A stretch of DNA of 64,000 nucleotides from Bin95 sp965220855 (GCA_965220855.1 CBDCQY010000001.1:2852001-2916000), one strand, 5' to 3'; shown: positions 8,711 through 18,089, counted from the stretch's first letter. Translations and numbers: made by a program. Notes: generated from the letters alone by a model not told the origin.

Positions 8711-9547
8711 ATGGAAGAGTTCGAGGTCGCGCCGAACCCCGACGATCCCCGGCTGACCGAGGCGGTCGCCGGCATCGACCATGAGGGCCGCGAGCGCTCG
8801 ACGCGCGTCGTGGTCGAGCGGCCGCTGACCATCTATCTCAACAGCCAGGAGATCGTGACCGCCATGACGGTCGGCGATCACGCCGACTGGCTGGCCGTCG
8901 GCTTCCTCGCCAACCAGAACATGCTGCGCCCGGACGACGAGATCGCCGGCATCGACATCGACGACGAACTCGATGTCGCCATCGTGCGCACCGCGCGCCC
9001 GACCGATTACGAGGCCCGCCTGCAGCGGCGCATCCGCACTTCGGGCTGCGCCGTCGGCACCGTGTTCGCCGATGTGATGGAGAGCTTCGAGGCCGCGACC
9101 CTGCCGCCGGACCCGCTCTGCACCTCCTGGATCTACACGCTCTCGGCCAAGATCGCGCGCCGGCCGAGCCTTTATCTGGCCGCCGGCGCGATCCATGGCT
9201 GCGTGCTCTGCGAGCGCGACCGGCCGCTGCTCTATCTGGAGGATGTCGGGCGGCACAACGCCGTCGATATGATCGCCGGCTATATGCGCCTGCACGGCGT
9301 GGCCCCGGCCGGCAAGCTGTTCTTCACCACCGGGCGGCTGACCAGCGAGATGGTCATCAAGACGGTGCAGATGGGCGTGCCGATCCTGATCTCGCGCTCG
9401 GGCTTCACCGCCTCGGGCGTGGCGCTCGCCCGGCAGGCCGGGCTGACGCTGGTCGGGCGCGCCAAGGGCCGGCGCTTCATCGCGCTCTCCGGCGCGGAGC
9501 GGCTGGTCTTCGACGCCAGCCCCGCCGCCGCCGACGATGCCGCCTGA
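8711..9547 (+). CDS. fdhD: Formate dehydrogenase accessory sulfurtransferase FdhD
   Basis: The 278-residue product has FdhD landmarks: ERPLTIYLNSQEIVT, VGDHADWLAVGFL, AGAIHGCVLC, LYLEDVGRHNAVD and FFTTGRLTSEMVIK. FdhD passes sulfur from a cysteine desulfurase to the molybdenum cofactor before its insertion into formate dehydrogenase. The usual CxxC-type site reads TSGCAVGT, keeping Cys113 but lacking the second Cys. No formate dehydrogenase is in this window. A GTG 9 bases upstream is an alternative start, but it overlaps a possible -10 element. Its 3' end overlaps mobA by 11 bases. Confidence 0.93.
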   Translation: MEEFEVAPNPDDPRLTEAVAGIDHEGRERSTRVVVERPLTIYLNSQEIVTAMTVGDHADWLAVGFLANQNMLRPDDEIAGIDIDDELDVAIVRTARPTDYEARLQRRIRTSGCAVGTVFADVMESFEAATLPPDPLCTSWIYTLSAKIARRPSLYLAAGAIHGCVLCERDRPLLYLEDVGRHNAVDMIAGYMRLHGVAPAGKLFFTTGRLTSEMVIKTVQMGVPILISRSGFTASGVALARQAGLTLVGRAKGRRFIALSGAERLVFDASPAAADDAA

Positions 9548-10148
9548 CCCCTTGCGGGATTGCGCCGGCGTGCTGCTGGCCGGCGGGCTCGGGCGGCGCA
9601 TGGGCGGCGGGCTGAAGGGCATGGCGCTGCTGGCCGGGCGGCCGCTGCTGGCGCACGCCGCCGCGCGCGCCCGGCCGCAGGTGGCGCGCCTGGCGCTCAA
9701 CGCCAATGCGCCGCCGGACGCCTTCGCCGCGCTCGACCTGCCGGTGCTGCCGGACCCGGTGCCGGGCTTCGTCGGCCCGCTGGCCGGCGTGCTGGCGGGC
9801 ATGAGGTGGGCGCGAGGGGAGGGCCTCGCCTGGCTCGCGAGCTTTCCCTGCGACGCGCCCTTCTTTCCGCCGGGGCTGGTGGGCGCGCTCGCGGCGGCGG
9901 CGGACGGCGCCGACATCGTGACCGCCGCCTCCGGCGGCCGGCGCCATCCGGTGTTCGCGCTCTGGGCGACGCATCTCGCCGACGACCTGCATCGGGCGCT
10001 CGCGGAAGAGGGCCTGCGCAAGGTCGATCGCTGGACCGCCCGCCACCGCACCGTCGATATCGACTTCCCCGTCCCGCCCGAGGGCGACCCCTTCTTCAAC
10101 ATCAACACCCCGGAAGAGCTGATGGCGGCCGCCGCCCGGCTGGGTTGA
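9537..10148 (+). CDS. mobA: Molybdenum cofactor guanylyltransferase
   Basis: The 203-residue protein starts with the nucleotidyltransferase signature GVLLAGGLGRRMGGGLKGM, a variant of the MobA GG-x-S-x-RMG-x-DK motif in which the Lys is kept. It ends with FFNINTPEEL, typical of MobA. It would attach GMP to molybdopterin to give the bis-MGD form needed by DMSO-reductase-family enzymes. It overlaps the fdhD 3' end by 11 bases, so the two are coupled. Length is normal for MobA. Confidence 0.92.
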   Translation: MPPDPLRDCAGVLLAGGLGRRMGGGLKGMALLAGRPLLAHAAARARPQVARLALNANAPPDAFAALDLPVLPDPVPGFVGPLAGVLAGMRWARGEGLAWLASFPCDAPFFPPGLVGALAAAADGADIVTAASGGRRHPVFALWATHLADDLHRALAEEGLRKVDRWTARHRTVDIDFPVPPEGDPFFNINTPEELMAAAARLG

Positions 10149-10171
10149 CGAACTGCCGCAGAGCCGCGCGC

Positions 10172-10199
10172 TTGACCCGCCCGGCGGTTGGCGCATTAT
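10172..10199 (+). promoter_or_regulatory. Candidate promoter of the cco operon
   Basis: TTGACC (10172-10177), a 16-base spacer and CATTAT (10194-10199) lie about 53 bases before the ccoN start. I looked for an FNR/FixK palindrome (TTGAT-N4-ATCAA) in the 104-base gap and saw none that is convincing. Confidence 0.35.
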
Positions 10200-10252
10200 G
10201 AGACGGACATGGCCTTGGGAGGGGCGCCGGTTCGCTAGCGACGGGAGTTGCG

Positions 10253-11878
10253 ATGCGTAACGCTCTGTTGACAGGCAGTCTCAGCCTCGCGGCGCTGCTC
10301 GCGGTGGGCCTCGCGGCGCGCGGCGCCGATCCGGACATGAGAGCGCATGCCTGGGTGCTGGCGCTCTGCCTCGCGGCCGCCACCATCGTGGCCTTGCGAC
10401 GCCTGCCGTTCGACGGGCCGGCGGCCCGGGCGGCGCAAACCGGCTATATGGACGGCGTCATCCGCTACGCCGTCGTCGCGACCGTCTTCTGGAGCCTGGC
10501 GGGCCTGCTCGCGGGCGTCGTCATCGCCGCGCAGCTCGCCTGGCCGGATCTCAACCTCGCGCCCTGGTTCACCTTCGGGCGCCTGCGCCCGCTGCACACC
10601 TCGGCGGTGATCTTCGCCTTCGGCGGCAATGCGCTCATCGCCACCAGCTTCTACATCGTCCAGCGGACCTGCCGCGCGCGCCTCGCCTTCGGCAATCTCG
10701 CCTGGTTCGTGTTCTGGGGCTATCAGCTGTTCATCGTCATGGCGGCCACCGGCTATCTGCTCGGCGTCACGCAGTCCAAGGAATACGCCGAGCCGGAATG
10801 GTATGTCGATCTCTGGCTCGCCATCGTGTGGATCGCCTATCTGGCGGTCTATCTCGGCACCGTCATGCGCCGGCGCGAACCGCATATCTATGTCGCCAAC
10901 TGGTTCTATCTCGCCTTCATCGTCACCGTGGCGATGCTGCATGTGGTCAACAATCTGGCGCTGCCGGTCTCGCTGGCGGGCGCGAAGAGCTATGTCATCT
11001 ACGCCGGCGTGCAGGACGCGCTGACGCAATGGTGGTATGCGCACAACGCCGTCGGCTTCTTCCTCACCGCCGGCTTCCTCGGCATGATGTATTACTTCGT
11101 GCCCAAGCAGGCGGAGCGGCCGGTCTATTCCTACCGGCTCTCGATCGTGCATTTCTGGTCGCTGATCTTCCTCTATATCTGGGCCGGCCCGCACCATCTG
11201 CACTACACCGCGCTGCCCGACTGGGCGCAGACGCTCGGCATGGTGTTCTCGGTCATGCTGTGGATGCCGTCCTGGGGCGGCATGATCAACGGGCTGATGA
11301 CGCTCTCCGGGGCCTGGGACAAGATCCGCACCGATCCCATCATCCGCATGATGGTGCTCGCGCTCGCCTTCTACGGCATGGCGACCTTCGAGGGGCCGGT
11401 CATGTCGATCAAGGCGGTCAACTCGCTCAGCCACTACACCGACTGGACCATCGGCCATGTCCATTCGGGCGCGCTCGGCTGGGTCGGCATGATCTCCTTC
11501 GCCGCGCTCTACTTCATGACGCCGCGCCTGTGGGGCCGCTCGCGCCTCTACAGCCTGCGCATGATCAACTGGCATTTCTGGCTCGCGACCGCCGGCATCG
11601 TCGTCTATGCCGCCGTGATGTGGGTCTCCGGCGTCCAGCAGGGGCTGATGTGGCGCGAATATGACGACCGGGGCTTCCTGGTCTATTCCTTCGCCGAGAC
11701 GGTGGCCGCCATGCATCCCTACTATGTGCTGCGCACCCTCGGCGGGCTGCTCTACTTCGCCGGCGCGCTGGTGATGGTCTGGAATCTCTGGATGACGGTG
11801 CGCGGGCGCATCCGCGACGAGGCGCCGCTCGCCGCGCCGTCGCCCGGTCCCGCAGCCCAGCCGGAGGCCGCGCGATGA
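10253..11878 (+). CDS. ccoN: cbb3-type cytochrome c oxidase subunit I
   Basis: The 541-residue polytopic membrane protein is the catalytic subunit of the high-affinity cbb3 oxidase, which reduces oxygen at a heme b3-CuB centre. Visible marks are LRPLHTSAVIFAFGGN (heme ligand region), MLHVVNNLALP, TQWWYAHNAVGFF (CuB His with the neighbouring Tyr loop), IWAGPHHLHYTALPDW (paired CuB histidines) and TIGHVHSGALGWVG. About 12 membrane segments fit the family. The start is preceded by GGGAG six bases upstream. It is the first gene of a compact ccoNOQP-GHIS run. Confidence 0.96.
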   Translation: MRNALLTGSLSLAALLAVGLAARGADPDMRAHAWVLALCLAAATIVALRRLPFDGPAARAAQTGYMDGVIRYAVVATVFWSLAGLLAGVVIAAQLAWPDLNLAPWFTFGRLRPLHTSAVIFAFGGNALIATSFYIVQRTCRARLAFGNLAWFVFWGYQLFIVMAATGYLLGVTQSKEYAEPEWYVDLWLAIVWIAYLAVYLGTVMRRREPHIYVANWFYLAFIVTVAMLHVVNNLALPVSLAGAKSYVIYAGVQDALTQWWYAHNAVGFFLTAGFLGMMYYFVPKQAERPVYSYRLSIVHFWSLIFLYIWAGPHHLHYTALPDWAQTLGMVFSVMLWMPSWGGMINGLMTLSGAWDKIRTDPIIRMMVLALAFYGMATFEGPVMSIKAVNSLSHYTDWTIGHVHSGALGWVGMISFAALYFMTPRLWGRSRLYSLRMINWHFWLATAGIVVYAAVMWVSGVQQGLMWREYDDRGFLVYSFAETVAAMHPYYVLRTLGGLLYFAGALVMVWNLWMTVRGRIRDEAPLAAPSPGPAAQPEAAR

Positions 11879-12597
11879 TCCGCCACGCCACGCTGGAGCG
11901 CAACGCCATCGGGCTGCTGGCGGCGAGCTTCCTGGTCGTCTCCGTCGGCGGCATCGTCGAGATCGCGCCGCTCTTCTATCTCGACAACACCATCGAGAAG
12001 GTCGAGGGCATGCGCCCCTACACCCCGCTCGAACTCAAGGGGCGCAACATCTATGTGCGCGAGGGCTGCTATGTCTGCCACAGCCAGATGATTCGCCCCT
12101 TCCGCGACGAGGTGGAGCGCTACGGCCATTATTCGCTGGCGGCGGAGTCGATGTACGACCGTCCCTTCCAGTGGGGGTCCAAGCGCACCGGGCCGGACCT
12201 CGCGCGCGTCGGCGGGCGCTATTCCGACGAATGGCACGTCCAGCACATGATCGCGCCGCGCTCCATCGTGCCGGAGTCGGTGATGCCGGCCTATCCGCAT
12301 CTGCAGGAGACGCCGCTCTTCGCCGACGACATCGCGGCCCATCTCGAAGCCCAGGCGGCGCTCGGCGTGCCCTATACGCCCGAGATGATCGCCAACGCCG
12401 CCGCCGACCTCCAGGCCCAGGCCGACCCCGACGCCGACACGGACGGCCTCGAGGCGCGCTACGGCGCGGCGCCGGTGAGCGATTTCGACGGCCAGCCCGG
12501 CCGCCTGACCGAGATGGACGCCCTGATCGCCTACATGCAGATGCTGGGCACGCTGATCGATTTCGAGTCCTTCCGCCCGCAAGACATCGAGAGATAG
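11875..12597 (+). CDS. ccoO: cbb3-type cytochrome c oxidase subunit II
   Basis: This 240-residue monoheme cytochrome c subunit has one N-terminal membrane anchor (about 10-33), followed by a periplasmic domain with CYVCH (Cys65, Cys68, His69) for covalent heme. The Met ligand is probably in SVMPAYPHL. It receives electrons from CcoP or soluble cytochrome c and passes them to CcoN. The ATG overlaps the ccoN stop (ATGA), giving coupled synthesis of the core subunits. Confidence 0.96.
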   Translation: MIRHATLERNAIGLLAASFLVVSVGGIVEIAPLFYLDNTIEKVEGMRPYTPLELKGRNIYVREGCYVCHSQMIRPFRDEVERYGHYSLAAESMYDRPFQWGSKRTGPDLARVGGRYSDEWHVQHMIAPRSIVPESVMPAYPHLQETPLFADDIAAHLEAQAALGVPYTPEMIANAAADLQAQADPDADTDGLEARYGAAPVSDFDGQPGRLTEMDALIAYMQMLGTLIDFESFRPQDIER

Positions 12598-12607
12598 GGA
12601 GGGCCGG

Positions 12608-12772
12608 ATGGACTATGAGACGCTGCGGCGGTTCGCGGACATCTGGGGCCTCCTCTATCTGGTGGTCGCCTTCGTGGCGGTGGTGGCCTTCGTCTATCTG
12701 AGGCCGGGGTCCCGCAAGCGGGCCGAGGAGGCGGCGCGCATTCCGCTCGACGAGGAGCGCGAGCATGGCTGA
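12608..12772 (+). CDS. ccoQ: cbb3-type oxidase small subunit CcoQ/FixQ
   Basis: This short gene of 54 residues starts MDYETLRRFADIWGLLYL and has one membrane segment (about 13-31), followed by a basic then acidic tail. That is the usual form of CcoQ, which stabilises the oxidase. It lies between ccoO and ccoP, 10 bases after ccoO, and its stop overlaps the ccoP start by 8 bases. Identification rests on position, length and topology. Confidence 0.9.
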   Translation: MDYETLRRFADIWGLLYLVVAFVAVVAFVYLRPGSRKRAEEAARIPLDEEREHG

Positions 12773-13622
12773 AGACGCCCAGGACCACGGGGCCAGAGAG
12801 CATGAGTGGGACGGCATCACCGAGCTCAACAACCCGCTGCCGCGCTGGTGGCTGTGGACCTTCTACGCCACCATCCTGTGGGCGATCGGCTATTGCATCG
12901 CCTATCCCGCCATCCCGCTGATCGACGACGCCACGCGCGGCCTGCTCGGCTATTCCAGCCGCGCGGAACTCCGCGAGACCATGGACGAGGTGGCCGAGGC
13001 GCGCGCCGGCGTCATGCAGCGGATCGCCGAAGCCGACCTCGACGAGATTCGCGCCGACGAGACCCTGGCCGCCTTCGCCATCGCCGGCGGGGCCTCGGCC
13101 TTCCGCGTGCACTGCACGCAATGCCACGGCTCCGGGGCCGCCGGCTCGCCGGGCTACCCCAACCTCAACGATGACGACTGGCTCTGGGGCGGCTCGCTCC
13201 AGGACATCTATCTGACTATCAGCCATGGCGTCCGCGACGAGACGCAGGACGAGACCCGGCTGATGGACATGCCGGCCTTCGGCCCCGACGAGCTGCTCAC
13301 CCGCGCCGAGATCCGCGATGTCGCCGCCTTCGTGCTGCAGCTCTCCGGCAGGACCGACGGCGCGGGCGACGCGGCCGCCGGGGCGGCGCTGTTCGCGGAG
13401 AACTGCGCCGCCTGCCATGGCGAGGCCGGCGAGGGCGACCGCGAGTTCGGCGCGCCCCGGCTCTCCGACCCCATCTGGCTCTATGGCGGCGAGCCGGACC
13501 AGATCCGGCGGCAGATCTCCATGGCCTCGCACGGCATGATGCCGGGCTGGCGCGAACGCCTGGGCGATACGGTCGTCAAGCAGCTCACCCTCTATGTCCA
13601 CAGCCTGGGCGGCGGCGAATAG
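12765..13622 (+). CDS. ccoP: cbb3-type cytochrome c oxidase subunit III, diheme
   Basis: The 285-residue protein starts with a cytosolic segment containing ITELNNPLPRWW and one membrane helix (about 28-50). Two periplasmic class I cytochrome c domains follow, with CTQCH at 117-121 and CAACH at 214-218. Met ligands probably lie in MDMPAFG and HGMMPGW. This diheme subunit is the electron entry point of the complex. Length and order match typical CcoP. Confidence 0.96.
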   Translation: MAEDAQDHGAREHEWDGITELNNPLPRWWLWTFYATILWAIGYCIAYPAIPLIDDATRGLLGYSSRAELRETMDEVAEARAGVMQRIAEADLDEIRADETLAAFAIAGGASAFRVHCTQCHGSGAAGSPGYPNLNDDDWLWGGSLQDIYLTISHGVRDETQDETRLMDMPAFGPDELLTRAEIRDVAAFVLQLSGRTDGAGDAAAGAALFAENCAACHGEAGEGDREFGAPRLSDPIWLYGGEPDQIRRQISMASHGMMPGWRERLGDTVVKQLTLYVHSLGGGE

Positions 13623-13648
13623 CCCGCGCGACAGAGGCGCTTCCCCCC

Positions 13649-15190
13649 GTGCCCGAAGCCTATGAAGTCATCGACGCCAGCCCGGTCGATCACCACCGCA
13701 AGGGGCCGCTCTATGCGCCGCGCCGGCGCATCCATCCGCAGCGGGCGCGCGGGGCCTTCCGGCGGCTGAAATGGTGGATCATGGGCGTGACGCTCGCGAT
13801 CTACTACATCACGCCCTGGCTGCGCTGGGATCGCGGGCCGCATGTCTCCGACCAGGCCGTGCTGGTCGATCTCGCCGACCGGCGGTTCTTCTTCTTCTTC
13901 ATCGAGATCTGGCCGCACGAATTCTACTATGTCGCCGGCCTGCTGGTGATGGCCGGCCTCGGCCTCTTCCTGGTCACCTCGACCGTCGGCCGGGCCTGGT
14001 GCGGCTATACCTGCCCGCAGACGGTGTGGGTCGATCTCTTCCTCGCGGTGGAGCGCTTCTTCGAGGGCGACCGCAATGCGCGCATCCGCCTCGACGCCGC
14101 CCCGCCGACCTTCGCCAAGCTGCGCAAGCGGGTCGCCAAGCATGCCGTCTGGCTGCTGATCGCGGTCGCCACCGGCGGGGCCTGGATCTTCTATTTCGCC
14201 GATGCGCCGACCCTGGCTCTGGCCTTCCTGCGCGGCGAGGCGCCGGCGGTCGCCTACATGACCGTCGCCTTCCTCACCGCCACCACCTATGTGCTGGGCG
14301 CGCTGCTGCGCGAGCAGGTCTGCATCTATATGTGTCCCTGGCCGCGCATCCAGGGGGCGATGCTCGACGAGCATTCACTCACCGTCACCTATAACGACTG
14401 GCGCGGCGAGCCGCGCTCGCGCCATGTGCGCCGCCGGCAGGCCGAAAGCGAGCCGGCCGGCGATTGCGTCGATTGCAACGCCTGCGTCGCCGTCTGCCCG
14501 ATGGGCATCGATATCCGCGAGGGCCAGCAGTTCGAGTGCATCACCTGCGCGCTCTGCATCGACGCCTGCGACGGTGTGATGGCGCGTCTCGGCCGGCCGA
14601 AAGGGCTGATCTCCTACGCCACGCTCGCCGATCACGAGGCCAATATGGCGCTGGCGCGGGGGGCCGACGGGCGCATCGATCCGGCCCGCGCGCATGAGGC
14701 GGACGGCAGCCTGGCCGCGGCCGTGCGCAGCGTCTCGCTCCGCTCGCTGCTCCGCCCCCGGACGGTCGCCTACGCCGCCGCCTGGCTCGCCATCGGCCTC
14801 GCCATGGCCGCCCTGCTGCTGACCCGCGAGCGCCTCGACCTGAATGTCGTGCACGACCGCAATCCGGTGTTCGTGCAGCTCACCGACGGCGCGATCCGCA
14901 ACGGCTACACGGTCAAGGTGCTCAACATGCGCCCCGAGCCGCGCACCTTCCGGCTGACCGCCGAGGGGCTGCCGGGCGTGCGGCTCCGCCGCGCCGGCGA
15001 CACCGGCGCCCCGGCGGAGGCCATCCTGCTGGAGGCCGCGCCCGACTCGCTCAAGAGCCAGAAGGTGTTTGCGCATCTGCCGCGCGCCGACCTCGCCGGC
15101 CGGCGCGCGCCCTTCCTGCTGCTGGTGGAGGACATCGCCAATGGCGAGACCGCCGGCTACGAGACCGTCTTCGAGGGGCCGGCGCCATGA
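13649..15190 (+). CDS. ccoG: cbb3 oxidase assembly protein CcoG (FixG/RdxA type)
   Basis: The 513-residue membrane protein has several helices. It then has two cysteine clusters in CVDCNACVAVCP and CITCALCIDACD, typical of two [4Fe-4S] clusters, and a C-terminal immunoglobulin-like domain after about residue 400. CcoG is associated with copper reduction for cbb3 assembly. It has a GTG start 26 bases after ccoP, and its stop overlaps ccoH (ATGA). Confidence 0.95.
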   Translation: MPEAYEVIDASPVDHHRKGPLYAPRRRIHPQRARGAFRRLKWWIMGVTLAIYYITPWLRWDRGPHVSDQAVLVDLADRRFFFFFIEIWPHEFYYVAGLLVMAGLGLFLVTSTVGRAWCGYTCPQTVWVDLFLAVERFFEGDRNARIRLDAAPPTFAKLRKRVAKHAVWLLIAVATGGAWIFYFADAPTLALAFLRGEAPAVAYMTVAFLTATTYVLGALLREQVCIYMCPWPRIQGAMLDEHSLTVTYNDWRGEPRSRHVRRRQAESEPAGDCVDCNACVAVCPMGIDIREGQQFECITCALCIDACDGVMARLGRPKGLISYATLADHEANMALARGADGRIDPARAHEADGSLAAAVRSVSLRSLLRPRTVAYAAAWLAIGLAMAALLLTRERLDLNVVHDRNPVFVQLTDGAIRNGYTVKVLNMRPEPRTFRLTAEGLPGVRLRRAGDTGAPAEAILLEAAPDSLKSQKVFAHLPRADLAGRRAPFLLLVEDIANGETAGYETVFEGPAP

Positions 15191-15672
15191 TCGCCGGGCG
15201 CGAGCGGAGCCTGACCGGCGCGCATGTGCTGATCGCGTTCGCGGCCTTCTTCGCCTTCGTCCTGCTGGTCAATCTCACCATGGCGGCGATCGCGACCCGC
15301 AGCTGGACGGGCCTGGTGGCCGCCAACGGCTATGTCGAGAGCCAGCGCTTCAACGACCGGCTGGCCGCCTCGCGGGCCCAGGTGCGGCTCGGCTGGCGGG
15401 GCGGCCTCGCCCTCGACGGCCGCCGCCTCGCCTTCGAGCTGCGGGACGCCGCCGGCGCGCCGGTCCCCCTGGCGGCGGCGCTGGTCACGCTCGAACGGCC
15501 GGTCGGCGAGCATGAGGACCCGGGTCCGCTGGCGATGGCGGTGGCCGGCGGGCGGGCCGTGCTGGACCGCCCGCTGCCGGTCGGGGCCTGGAATGTGCGC
15601 ATCGAGGCCGTCGCCCGCTCGGGCGAGACGTTCCGGCTCGACGACCGGATCGCCGTTCGTGGCCGCGACTGA
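15187..15672 (+). CDS. ccoH: cbb3 oxidase assembly protein CcoH (FixH)
   Basis: This 161-residue protein has one N-terminal membrane segment (about 12-34) with the FixH-like stretch VNLTMAAIATRSWTGLV, then VESQRFN and a periplasmic beta-rich domain. CcoH binds early assembly intermediates of the oxidase. It overlaps ccoG by 4 bases and ccoI by 14 bases, in the conserved order G-H-I-S. Confidence 0.93.
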   Translation: MIAGRERSLTGAHVLIAFAAFFAFVLLVNLTMAAIATRSWTGLVAANGYVESQRFNDRLAASRAQVRLGWRGGLALDGRRLAFELRDAAGAPVPLAAALVTLERPVGEHEDPGPLAMAVAGGRAVLDRPLPVGAWNVRIEAVARSGETFRLDDRIAVRGRD

Positions 15673-17839
15673 CCGGCCGGGCGCCTCCGAAAGCGGGCAG
15701 AGCCTGCGGGAGGTGCTGTTCGCCGTGCCGGACATGCATTGCGGGGCCTGTATGCGCGTCATCGAGAGGGGCCTCGGCGGCGAGGCGGGCGTCGCGCTCG
15801 CCCGCGCCAATCTCACGCAGCGGCGGGTGCGGGTGGTCTTCGACGAGGCCCGGATTTCGGCGGACCGGGTGCGGGACGCGCTCGCCGCGCTCGGATTTCC
15901 GGCCGAGATACCGGACCGCGACGCCGAGGCGGCCGGCGACGAGGCGCGCTATCGCCGCCTGCTGCTCTCGCTCGCCGTGGCGGGCTTCGCCGCCGGCAAT
16001 GTCATGCTGCTGTCGGTCTCGGTCTGGGCCGGCGCGGACGCCTCGACGCGCGACCTGTTCCACTGGATTTCGGCCGCGATCGCCATTCCGGCCGTGCTGT
16101 GGGCCGGGCGGCCGTTCTTCGCGAGCGCGGCGGGCGCGCTTCGGGCGCGCCGGCTCAACATGGATGTGCCCATCTCGCTGGCGCTGGTGCTGGCGCTCCT
16201 GCTCTCGCTGGCGGAAACCGCGCAGGGTGGGGAGCACGCCTATTTCGACGCCGCCGTCACCCTGCTGTTCTTCCTGCTGATCGGGCGGACGCTCGACCAT
16301 CTGATGCGTCGCCGGGCCGTCGGGGCGGCCGCCCTGCTGGCCCGCCTCGCGCCCCGCGAGGCGGTGCGGATCGGCCCGGACGGCGACGAGACGGACGCGC
16401 CCGTGGCCGAGCTCGCCGTCGGCGACCTGCTGCTGGTGCGCACCGGAGAGCGGGTTCCGGTCGATGGAACGCTGCTGGATGAGGGCGCGTCGATCGATGC
16501 GGCGCTGGTGAGCGGCGAGGCCGAGCCGGTCTCGCCGGCGTCCGGCGAGCGGCTCCGCTCGGGCGTGCTCAATCTCGGCCGCGCCTTCCGCCTGAGGGCC
16601 GACGCGACCGCAGACGCGAGCTTCATCGCCGAGATGACCCGCATGATGGAGGCCGCCGAGTCCGCGAGGCTCGGCTATCGCCGCCTGTCGGACCGCGCGG
16701 CCGCGCTCTACGCCCCGCTGGTGCACAGTGTGGCGGCGGCGACCTTCGCGCTCTGGTGGTGGCTTGCCGGCGATCCCTGGCAGGCCGCCTACGCCGCCAC
16801 CGCCGTGCTGATCATCACCTGTCCCTGCGCGCTCGCGCTCGCCGTGCCGATGGTGCAGGTGGCGGCCTCGGCCAGGCTGTTCCGTTCGGGCCTGCTGCTC
16901 CGCGACGGCGGCGCGCTGGAGCGCCTGGCCCGGATCGACCGGGTGCTGTTCGACAAGACCGGCACGCTGACGACCGGCGCGCCGGAGATCGCCGGGGAGC
17001 AGGCGATCGGCGACGAGGCGCTGGCGCTCGCCGCCTCGCTCTGCCGCGCCAGCATGCATCCGCGCTCGCGGGCGATCCTCGAGCTGGCGCGCCGGCGCGG
17101 CCTCGCGATCCCGGATCGCGGCGCGCCCGCCGAAATACCGGGCTGCGGCCTCGAACTGGCGACGCCGAAGGGCCGCCTCCGGCTCGGCCGCGCCGACTGG
17201 GCGCTCGCTGCGCCCTCCGCCGACCGGGCGGGGGAGACGATCCTGAGCCGCGCGGGCGAGGCGGTGGCGAGCTTCCGCTTCGAGGAAACGCTCCGGGACG
17301 GCGCCGGGGCGGCCATCGCCGCACTCGCGAAGAGCGGCCTGGAGAGCGAGATCGTCTCCGGCGACGAGAACGCAAGAGTGGCGCGCGTCGCCGGCCGGCT
17401 CGCCGTCCGCCGGTTCGTCGGCGACGCCCGGCCGGGGGACAAGCAGGCGCGGCTGGCGGCGCTCGCGGCCGAGGGCCAGCGCGCGCTCATGGTTGGCGAC
17501 GGCCTGAATGACGGCCCGGCGCTCAGCGCCGCCCACGCCTCCATGGCGCCCTCCGAGGCCGCCGATATCGGGCGCAACGCCGCCGACATCGTGTTTCTCG
17601 GCGGCAATCTCATGGCGGTGCCCTATGCGGTCTCGCTGGCGCGCCGGGCGCGGGCGCTGATGGGCCAGAATCTCGCCCTCTGCGTGCTCTACAATCTGGT
17701 CGCCGCGCCGCTGGCCGTCATGGGCTTCGCGACCCCGCTGGTGGCGGCGGTGGCGATGTCGCTCTCCTCGCTCGCGGTCACCGCCAACGCCATGCGGCTC
17801 GCGCTGACGCCGCCGCTGGCGGAGGCCGGGCGGCCATGA
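15659..17839 (+). CDS. ccoI: Copper-exporting P1B-type ATPase for cbb3 assembly
   Basis: The 726-residue protein has an N-terminal metal-binding domain with MHCGAC (Cys28, Cys31), eight predicted membrane helices, the metal-selectivity motif CPC at 388-390, the phosphorylation motif DKTGT starting at Asp432, and GDGLNDGPAL near the end. CcoI moves copper to the periplasm for the CuB site. The GTG at 15659 is the only start that keeps the metal-binding domain without extending deep into ccoH; it overlaps ccoH by 14 bases. Confidence 0.95.
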   Translation: MAATDRPGASESGQSLREVLFAVPDMHCGACMRVIERGLGGEAGVALARANLTQRRVRVVFDEARISADRVRDALAALGFPAEIPDRDAEAAGDEARYRRLLLSLAVAGFAAGNVMLLSVSVWAGADASTRDLFHWISAAIAIPAVLWAGRPFFASAAGALRARRLNMDVPISLALVLALLLSLAETAQGGEHAYFDAAVTLLFFLLIGRTLDHLMRRRAVGAAALLARLAPREAVRIGPDGDETDAPVAELAVGDLLLVRTGERVPVDGTLLDEGASIDAALVSGEAEPVSPASGERLRSGVLNLGRAFRLRADATADASFIAEMTRMMEAAESARLGYRRLSDRAAALYAPLVHSVAAATFALWWWLAGDPWQAAYAATAVLIITCPCALALAVPMVQVAASARLFRSGLLLRDGGALERLARIDRVLFDKTGTLTTGAPEIAGEQAIGDEALALAASLCRASMHPRSRAILELARRRGLAIPDRGAPAEIPGCGLELATPKGRLRLGRADWALAAPSADRAGETILSRAGEAVASFRFEETLRDGAGAAIAALAKSGLESEIVSGDENARVARVAGRLAVRRFVGDARPGDKQARLAALAAEGQRALMVGDGLNDGPALSAAHASMAPSEAADIGRNAADIVFLGGNLMAVPYAVSLARRARALMGQNLALCVLYNLVAAPLAVMGFATPLVAAVAMSLSSLAVTANAMRLALTPPLAEAGRP

Positions 17840-17979
17840 GCGGCCTCCTGATCCTCATCCCCGTCGCCCTTGCGCTCGGCGCGCTCGGCCTCGCCGCCTT
17901 CATCTGGGCCTTGCGCAACGGCCAGTTCGACGACCCCAAAGGCTCGGCCGAACGAGTGCTCGACGACGACGAGCCGTAG
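17836..17979 (+). CDS. ccoS: cbb3 oxidase assembly protein CcoS
   Basis: The 47-residue product is a single-helix membrane protein (MSGLLILIPVALALGALGL) followed by FIWALRNGQFDDPKGSAERV. This matches the CcoS pattern of a helix followed by a short FDDP-containing tail. CcoS is needed for cofactor insertion into cbb3 oxidase. It overlaps ccoI by 4 bases (ATGA) and closes the operon. Confidence 0.95.
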   Translation: MSGLLILIPVALALGALGLAAFIWALRNGQFDDPKGSAERVLDDDEP

Positions 17980-18089
17980 GCTTGCGCGTCAGGCCGCCAG
18001 CCAGCCGCCGTCCACGGGCGGAGCGTTTGACCGTCGGCGGCCCGGGTGATAAGGAAACGCATCCGCAACCGGCGGTTTGCAGGCGGGGC

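Noticed and set aside
10149..10252. FNR/FixK-binding palindrome upstream of ccoN
   Set aside because: Only half-site-like TTGAC sequences are present; no paired ATCAA half at the right distance.
10235..11716. Long open frame antisense to ccoN
   Set aside because: Its composition (His, Arg, Asp, Gly-rich) is what the complement of a GC-rich membrane-protein gene gives; it has no family motif and lies inside a sure ccoN.
15485..17536. 683-codon open frame antisense to ccoI
   Set aside because: High GC leaves few stops. The plus strand has the complete P1B-ATPase motif set, so the antisense frame is a shadow.
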